Shown: in pieces, positions 14,728 to 19,218 of the stretch | How the letters are laid out: each line of letters starts with the position of its first letter | How positions within the stretch are numbered: the stretch's first letter is position 1 | Assembly (NCBI GenBank): GCA_001805885.1 | Contig: MHHC01000007.1 | Span: 1-19,218 of the forward strand | Direction of reading: 5' to 3' | DNA length: 19,218 nt | Source of the DNA: Omnitrophica WOR_2 bacterium RIFCSPLOWO2_12_FULL_51_24 | GTDB lineage: Bacteria; Omnitrophota; Gorgyraeia; Pluralincolimonadales; Pluralincolimonadaceae | Translations under genes and position numbers: made by a program | Notes under the pieces: model-generated | Databases searched by the model: none | What the model saw: only the letters and a program-made list of their open reading frames with translations | Told to the model about the DNA's origin: nothing

Positions 14728-15912
14728 ATGCACGAAGCGAACAGGCTTAAACGATTACCGCTATATCTTTTCACCATACTTGATGAGCTGAAAGAAAAAG
14801 CGAAGGCCCGGGGGGTTGAAGTCGTCGACCTCGGTATGGGGAGCCCCGACCTGCCGCCTGCCCGTCATATAGTAGATGAGTTGTGCGAGCAGACTAAATT
14901 TGTGACGAACCACCGCTATTCCAGGCCCACGGGGGACGTTGAAAAGGCTTTTAAGAAGGCGATAGCCGATTGGTATAAGGGCAGGTTTAACGTGGACCTC
15001 GATCCCCGGACGGAGGTTTTGCCGCTAATCGGTTCAAAGGAGGGTATAGCGAACTTCTGCTTAACATTCCTCAATAACGACGATATAGCTATTGTGCCGA
15101 GCCCGGGCTATCCGGTCCATTTCAACGGCCCGATAATGGCCGGCGGCATATTATACAGCATGCCGATCACGAAGGAGAACGGATATAAGCCGGACCTGAG
15201 GACCCTGGGGCGCGAGATAACCAGGATGGCCAAGATACTATTTCTGAGTTATCCGCATAACCCCACGACCGCGGTCGTCGATCTGAAATACCTGGAAGAA
15301 GTGGTCGATTGGGCTAAGGACAAGGATATAATAGTAGCCTACGATAACGCCTATTCCGATTTCGTATTTGACGGGAAGCCCGCCCCGAGCATCCTCCAGG
15401 TAAAGGGCGCTAAAGAGAAATGCGTAGAATTTCACACGCTGTCCAAATCGTATAACATGGCGGGCTGGAGGGTGGGTATGGTCGTCGGAAATTCCAGCAT
15501 CATACGCTCGCTGGAAAAGACGAAGAGCTACATAGACTTCGGCCTCTTCAGGCCCATACAATACGCTGCTATAAAGGCGTTGACCGGGCCGCAGGATTGC
15601 GTCAAGGAACTTGTAGCGACATACAAAAAAAGAAGGGATGTCTTTGTCGACGGCCTTAACAAAGTCGGTTGGGAGATCGACAAGCCGCAGGGTACATTTT
15701 ACGTATGGGCCCACATCCCTCCGAAGTACAACGCGCTCACATCTATGGAGTTTGCCGCTCTTTTGGTAGAGGAAGCGGGTGTCGTATCTTCTCCCGGGAC
15801 GGGTTTCGGCGAATTCGGAGAAGGTTTTATAAGGTTCGCTCTCGTTGAGCCCGAGGATAAGCTTAAGATAGCTGTCGACAGGATCAAGGATGTCCTGGAG
15901 AAGAAGGACTAG
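14728..15912 (+). CDS. alaC: AlaC-type glutamate-pyruvate aminotransferase (DapL-related)
   Basis: Class I PLP aminotransferase of 394 residues. The sequence closely resembles E. coli AlaC from memory, with shared segments such as KAPSI/KPAPSILQV, VEFHTLSKSYNMAGWRVG (PLP lysine K240, R248) and RRDVFVDGL. It likely makes alanine from pyruvate and glutamate. LL-diaminopimelate aminotransferases (DapL) are close relatives and cannot be ruled out. The N-terminal RLKRLPLYLF is shared by both. Other PLP contacts are N178, D206 and Y209. A purine-rich AGAGGAGG lies 15 bases before the ATG, rather far. The TAG stop is inside repeat copy C. Confidence 0.85.
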   Translation: MHEANRLKRLPLYLFTILDELKEKAKARGVEVVDLGMGSPDLPPARHIVDELCEQTKFVTNHRYSRPTGDVEKAFKKAIADWYKGRFNVDLDPRTEVLPLIGSKEGIANFCLTFLNNDDIAIVPSPGYPVHFNGPIMAGGILYSMPITKENGYKPDLRTLGREITRMAKILFLSYPHNPTTAVVDLKYLEEVVDWAKDKDIIVAYDNAYSDFVFDGKPAPSILQVKGAKEKCVEFHTLSKSYNMAGWRVGMVVGNSSIIRSLEKTKSYIDFGLFRPIQYAAIKALTGPQDCVKELVATYKKRRDVFVDGLNKVGWEIDKPQGTFYVWAHIPPKYNALTSMEFAALLVEEAGVVSSPGTGFGEFGEGFIRFALVEPEDKLKIAVDRIKDVLEKKD

Positions 15913-15955
15913 TCCCTTCCCTTAGTGGACCGGGAAGGACTATCCTTTAGGATTA
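15905..15955 (+). repeat. Stop-codon-associated palindromic repeat, copy C
   Basis: A hairpin pairs AGTCC (15911-15915) with GGACT (15937-15941) and TTCCC (15917-15921) with GGGAA (15932-15936). C15916 is a bulge and the loop is TTAGTGGACC. It continues into TCCTTTAGGA at 15943-15952, the exact reverse complement of 2481-2490. AGGACTA (15905-15911) on the left and AGGATTA (15949-15955) on the right bracket it with one mismatch. The left one includes the alaC stop codon. It aligns with the reverse complement of copy A along its whole length with a few mismatches and single-base gaps. Confidence 0.8.
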
Positions 15956-15965
15956 AGCACATTCT

Positions 15966-15993
15966 TACGCCCGCCAATGTAACGGCGGGCGTA
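15966..15993 (+). terminator. Candidate intrinsic terminator
   Basis: A ten-base perfect stem pairs TACGCCCGCC (15966-15975) with GGCGGGCGTA (15984-15993) around the loop AATGTAAC, followed by TTTCATT, which is only moderately T-rich. It lies between the metabolic run and the envelope run, where transcription could plausibly end. The weak T-tract lowers confidence. Confidence 0.5.
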
Positions 15994-16012
15994 TTTCATT
16001 GGAGGCGCTATA

Positions 16013-17137
16013 GTGGCAAAAAAGAGGGTGCTTTTACTTTATATCTCGGTGAATTCCGGCCATCAGAAGGCGGCGCTGGCTATCGAGAAGGCGCTAAACC
16101 TCCTCGATCCCGAAGTCGAGATACTTAATGTCAATTCATTCAATTATACTAATCCCCTCGTGGAGAAGGTCATAAACAGGACCTACCTGGGCGTAATAAA
16201 GAACAGGCCGGAAGTCTGGGAATATCTTTACGATAACCCGAAGGTATTCAGGAGTCTGGGGAAGCTGCGGGATCTCATACACAGATTTAATTCCGGGAAA
16301 CTGAAGACACTGCTCGACGAGTTCAAGCCCGACGTCATCGCCTGCACACAGGCGTTTCCCTGCGGGATGATCGCGGATTATAAGGTGTCGTTCGGGCTCA
16401 ATGCCCCGCTCATCGGCGTGCTTACAGACTGCTATCCCCATTCTTACTGGTTCTTCGATTCGGTGGATTATTACGTCGTCAATTCAGAGACCGCCACAAA
16501 CAAACTCGCGGAACACGGCATACCCCGCGAGAAGATAAAAGTCTACGGCATACCCATAGATCCCAAGTTCGCTAATGATGTCGATACCGATGCCGTCAGT
16601 GAAAAGTTAGGGCTGGATACGAAAAAACCGACGGTATTGATCATGGGAGGAGGACAGGGCCTCGGTCCGATAGCGGAACTGGTCAACGAACTCAACAGGA
16701 CATCCCGTACGCAGCAGATGATCGTCATCGCCGGAAGCAACAATCGGCTCTTCGATTGGCTGGAGAGGAGAAAACGCTCTTTGAGGATCAAGACGGCAGT
16801 ATACGGTTTTACCTCAGAGGTCGACGAACTGATGTCTGTCTCAACCCTGATAGTGACAAAGCCGGGGGGCCTTACGATATCCGAAGCCCTTTCCAAGCGG
16901 TTGCCCATAATAATATTGAATCCGATACCGGGACAGGAGGCCAAGAATACGGAATATCTGCTAAGCGAGGGCGCCGCCGTAAAAGCGGACAGTGCTGCCG
17001 ATGCGGCCCTGCTTACGGATATGCTGCTTGGCCATAGGTCGAAACTCGAACAGATGCGTGGTAATGCCCAACGGATAGCGAAACCGAGATCGTCGGTAGA
17101 CATCGCAAAACTCATACTCGAATGTACTCGTTCCTGA
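16013..17137 (+). CDS. MGDG synthase/UgtP-type glycosyltransferase (GT28)
   Basis: Likely transfers a sugar from a UDP-sugar to diacylglycerol, making a membrane glycolipid. The 374-residue product has the MGDG-synthase N-terminal domain (SxGHxxAA at residues 15-22, then FKPDVIACTQAFPCGM and LTDCYPHSYWF). Its C-terminal GT28 nucleotide-sugar domain has GGGQGLG (212-218), KPGG (283-286), E291 and the Q308/E309 pair. It starts GTG with GGAGG at 16001-16005. There is no signal peptide or membrane span, so it is probably membrane-associated from the cytoplasm. Sugar and acceptor cannot be told from sequence. It overlaps the next gene by 16 bases. Confidence 0.85.
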   Translation: MAKKRVLLLYISVNSGHQKAALAIEKALNLLDPEVEILNVNSFNYTNPLVEKVINRTYLGVIKNRPEVWEYLYDNPKVFRSLGKLRDLIHRFNSGKLKTLLDEFKPDVIACTQAFPCGMIADYKVSFGLNAPLIGVLTDCYPHSYWFFDSVDYYVVNSETATNKLAEHGIPREKIKVYGIPIDPKFANDVDTDAVSEKLGLDTKKPTVLIMGGGQGLGPIAELVNELNRTSRTQQMIVIAGSNNRLFDWLERRKRSLRIKTAVYGFTSEVDELMSVSTLIVTKPGGLTISEALSKRLPIIILNPIPGQEAKNTEYLLSEGAAVKADSAADAALLTDMLLGHRSKLEQMRGNAQRIAKPRSSVDIAKLILECTRS

Positions 17138-17976
17138 TATATAAATTAGGACAATTTCTGGCGCTGGTCCTGTCTCCCAGAGCCGGCTATTCGGTCGCAA
17201 TTTTTGCAGCGAAGCTGCAATATTTTCTTTCGCGGAAAGACCGGCTCATAGTCTACGGTAACTTGCGCGCCATATTCCCGGGTAAAGATGAAAAGGAGAT
17301 CGCCGTCCTCGCTAAGATGGTATTCGTGAATTTCGCCAAGTATCTCGTCGATTTTTTCCGCTTTGAGAAACTAGACAAAAAATTCCTGCGCGAAAAGGTC
17401 AAAGTCGTTGGCAAAGAGAATCTCGATAACGCCTTGAAAGGAGATAAGGGCGTCATAGCCCTGACGGCCCACATCGGGAATTACGAACTGGGCGGCGCCG
17501 TAATATCCCTTTTGGGTTATCGGCTCAATGTCGTGGCGCTCGACCACAAGGACAGGCTAGTCAATGACTTTTTTATAGGGCAAAGGGCGAGGACAGGGGT
17601 AAAGGTGATACCTCTCAGTTCAACCTTAAGGAGATGTTACGAAGTCTTGAGAAAAGGAGAGGTAGTTGCTCTTGTCGGAGACCGGGATTTCTCAAATCAC
17701 GGCATCGTCACCGAATTCTTCGGCAGAAAGACGTTGATCCCGAAGGGCCCAGCAGCTTTTTATGTTAGGTCCGGCGCCTCGATAGTCCCCGGTTTTTTGA
17801 TCAGGATCCCGGATGATAGTTTCGAGTTGAGGTTTGAAAAACCCATATCATACGAGCTGACGGGCGATATTAAAGCCGACGAGAAAAATGTCACCGACCT
17901 CTGTGTTGAAGTCATAGAAGATTATATAAAGAGATATCCGTCTCAATGGTATATGTTCAGGAGGTTCTGGCTGTGA
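17122..17976 (+). CDS. Lysophospholipid/lipid A-type acyltransferase, LpxL/HtrB family
   Basis: Transfers an acyl chain onto a glycolipid at the inner membrane. The 284-residue product has a hydrophobic N-terminal segment (about 3-17). The catalytic H-x4-E is H117/E122 (AHIGNYEL), followed by LVGDRDF (D187), FFGRKTLIPKGPAAFYVRSG and the C-terminal WYMFRRFW. These are the LpxL/HtrB/PatA family landmarks. It begins within the end of the glycosyltransferase gene and ends overlapping the next start (GTGA). The acceptor may be lipid A. Because its neighbour makes a glycolipid, a different sugar-lipid is also possible. No other lipid A genes are here. Confidence 0.85.
   Translation: MYSFLIYKLGQFLALVLSPRAGYSVAIFAAKLQYFLSRKDRLIVYGNLRAIFPGKDEKEIAVLAKMVFVNFAKYLVDFFRFEKLDKKFLREKVKVVGKENLDNALKGDKGVIALTAHIGNYELGGAVISLLGYRLNVVALDHKDRLVNDFFIGQRARTGVKVIPLSSTLRRCYEVLRKGEVVALVGDRDFSNHGIVTEFFGRKTLIPKGPAAFYVRSGASIVPGFLIRIPDDSFELRFEKPISYELTGDIKADEKNVTDLCVEVIEDYIKRYPSQWYMFRRFWL
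17959..17964 (+). promoter_or_regulatory. ribosome binding site of the GT2 gene
   Basis: AGGAGG lies eight bases before the GTG at 17973, which overlaps the preceding TGA stop. It excludes the in-frame ATG at 17946, which lies upstream of this site. Confidence 0.8.
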
Positions 17977-18665
17977 AGGGAATGGGTTGTGCCCCGCTGA
18001 GGCGGGGCGTTGTCATAATACCCGCCTATAATGAGGAGATGCTGATAGGCCATCTGGTAAAAGAGGTAAAAAAGAACGGCCTTGACTGTCTGGTCGTCGA
18101 CGACGGTTCCGCGGATAGGACAAAGGAAGAAGCCGAGCGGGCCGGCGCCCACGTCATCAGCCACCGCAAAAATCTCGGCAAGGGGCTTTCCCTTCGCGCC
18201 GGTTTCAAAAAGGCGATGGAGGGCGATTATGACTTTGTCATAACTATGGACGGTGACGGCCAGCATCACCCCGACGAGTTGAAGCATTTCGTCAAGGCGG
18301 CCGAAACGGGAGACGCGGCCGTTATTCTTGGGAACAGGATGCGGGATCCGAAAGATATGCCGCTTAAAAGAAGGATCACCAATCGGGTGATGTCGGGCCT
18401 TATCTCTTTTATCGCGAGACAACGGATGCCCGATACGCAATGCGGCTATAGGCTTATAAAGACGGATGTATTGAGATCCATACTCCTTACTACGGACAAA
18501 TACGAGATAGAGTCTGAGGTCCTGATAGGGGCCTCGAAGGCGGGGTTCAAGATAAAATCCATTCCCATAAAGTCGATATACGGCAGGCAGAAGAGCCAGA
18601 TACGCCCCTTTGTAGATACCGCCCGTTTTATATCCTTTATAATAAAGACAGCCTTAAGAAGATGA
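17973..18665 (+). CDS. Family 2 glycosyltransferase, DPM1/polyprenyl-phosphate sugar transferase type
   Basis: Probably moves a sugar from a nucleotide sugar to a polyprenyl phosphate or similar carrier. From the GTG at 17973 the 230-residue product has a GT-A fold with IPAYNEE, VDDGS (42-46), NLGKGLSLRAGF, the DxD motif D93/D95 in MDGDGQHHPDEL, and DTQCGYRLI. No C-terminal transmembrane pair or flippase domain is present, unlike some DPM-like proteins. GTG overlaps the previous stop and AGGAGG supports it. The first codons carry a GC hairpin (17991-18008). The stop overlaps pcm by ATGA. Acceptor and sugar are unknown. Confidence 0.85.
   Translation: MKGMGCAPLRRGVVIIPAYNEEMLIGHLVKEVKKNGLDCLVVDDGSADRTKEEAERAGAHVISHRKNLGKGLSLRAGFKKAMEGDYDFVITMDGDGQHHPDELKHFVKAAETGDAAVILGNRMRDPKDMPLKRRITNRVMSGLISFIARQRMPDTQCGYRLIKTDVLRSILLTTDKYEIESEVLIGASKAGFKIKSIPIKSIYGRQKSQIRPFVDTARFISFIIKTALRR
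17991..18008 (+). other. GC-rich hairpin in the first codons of the GT2 gene
   Basis: GCCCCGC (17991-17997) pairs perfectly with GCGGGGC (18002-18008) around TGAG, 18-35 bases after the GTG start. Without an adjacent U-tract it is not a clear terminator. It could slow early translation or be chance codon use (residues CAPLRRG). Confidence 0.45.
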
Positions 18666-19218
18666 AAGAGTGGGACGACGTAATCCTCAGAAACATGATG
18701 ATCGAAGAGCAGCTGGTACCGAGGGGAATAGTAGACGCGAAAGTATTAGCTGCCATGAGGAAGATACCGCGCCATCTCTTTATACCCGGGAAGAGCCTCG
18801 AAAATGCCTACGGCGATTACCCTCTTCCGGTCGGTGAGGGGCAGACGATCTCGCAGCCTTATATGGTGGCATTGATGACCCAATCCCTGGAACTTGCGGG
18901 CGGAGAAAAAGTGCTCGAGATAGGGACGGGTTCCGGTTATCAGTCCGCGATATTGGCGGAGATCGCTAAAGAAATTTATTCGGTCGAGCGTTTCGAGTCT
19001 TTGGCGCAGGAAGCCCGCTCACTTTTGGATGGCCTCGGATACAAAAATGTAAAAATAACGGTGAGCGACGGAACCGAAGGCTGGAGCGAATTCGCCCCGT
19101 ATGACGGCATAATCGTGACGGCAGGAGCGCCTTCGATCCCCGGACCTCTTGTCGAGCAACTCGCCGAAGGAGGAAGGCTGGTTATACCTGTCGGAGGCGC
19201 GTTCAGCCAGGAGTTGGT
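18662..19218 (+). CDS. pcm: Protein-L-isoaspartate O-methyltransferase, 5' partial
   Basis: Repairs isoaspartyl residues in damaged proteins using S-adenosylmethionine. The visible 185 residues run to the window end without a stop. They show the family N terminus (MIEEQLVPRGI, IPRHLFIP), YPLPVGEGQTISQPYMVA, the SAM motif VLEIGTGSGYQSA, a DGTEGW segment and YDGIIVTAGAP. The family is about 210 residues, so roughly 25-30 are missing downstream. It starts ATG overlapping the GT2 stop (ATGA), which suggests coupled translation. Assignment is strong; only the 3' end is unseen. Confidence 0.95.
   Translation, partial: MKEWDDVILRNMMIEEQLVPRGIVDAKVLAAMRKIPRHLFIPGKSLENAYGDYPLPVGEGQTISQPYMVALMTQSLELAGGEKVLEIGTGSGYQSAILAEIAKEIYSVERFESLAQEARSLLDGLGYKNVKITVSDGTEGWSEFAPYDGIIVTAGAPSIPGPLVEQLAEGGRLVIPVGGAFSQEL

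Noticed and set aside
2478..15955. CRISPR array as an explanation for the repeats
   Set aside because: Only three copies, kilobases apart, in mixed orientation, with no spacer pattern and no cas genes.
15925..16128. 67-codon + strand open frame across repeat copy C and the start of the GT28 gene
   Set aside because: It reads through the repeat and the hairpin and then out of frame through a clear glycosyltransferase. No ribosome binding site or family match.
17204..17220. TTGCAGC-GAA-GCTGCAA triloop hairpin in the acyltransferase gene
   Set aside because: It resembles the triloop hairpins near 6640 but lies in a conserved-length coding region, shares no arm sequence with them and is short enough to be chance.
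1..19218. tRNA, rRNA, transposase, integrase or prophage genes
   Set aside because: None was recognised on either strand by reading; no cloverleaf, rRNA motif or mobile-element protein was seen.

Overview
The window lies inside the large ribosomal-protein supercluster of a bacterium. All genes are on the + strand and tightly packed. It runs from the last codons of rplN (L14) through the spc and alpha operons (L24, L5, S14, S8, L6, L18, S5, L15, SecY, Adk, Map, IF-1, L36, S13, S11, S4, RpoA, L17). The insertion of adk-map-infA between secY and rpmJ is a common bacterial order. rpmD (L30) is missing from its usual place between S5 and L15. AUA isoleucine and AGG/AGA arginine codons are frequent. 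A LpxL/HtrB-type acyltransferase suggests a two-membrane cell envelope. My best guess is an uncultured diderm lineage such as Omnitrophota or a relative; this is an impression from gene content and codon use, not a proven placement.

Layout: 1-9946 holds translation, secretion and transcription genes. 9981-15912 holds a metabolic run: an aspartate-type aminotransferase, isocitrate dehydrogenase, dihydrolipoyl dehydrogenase, lipoyl synthase, a free-standing lipoyl-domain protein and an AlaC-type aminotransferase. These link 2-oxoglutarate, glutamate and a lipoyl carrier, but no E1, E2 catalytic or glycine-cleavage subunit is present. A GC-rich hairpin near 15966-15993 separates this from 16013-19218, an envelope/repair run: an MGDG-synthase/UgtP-type glycosyltransferase, a LpxL-family acyltransferase, a DPM1-type GT2 glycosyltransferase and the 5' part of pcm. 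Many neighbours overlap by GTGA or ATGA, which suggests coupled translation.

The most unusual feature is not a gene. A short palindromic repeat of about 50 bp occurs three times, after L18 (2478-2533, inverted), after L36 (6586-6760) and after the AlaC-type aminotransferase (15905-15955). Each copy abuts a TAG stop codon and is bracketed by short direct repeats that contain the TAG. The L36 copy is split by about 124 bp of further hairpins at the place where the alpha-operon leader would lie. A separate long imperfect hairpin sits upstream of rpsK. No tRNA, rRNA, CRISPR array or transposase gene was seen.
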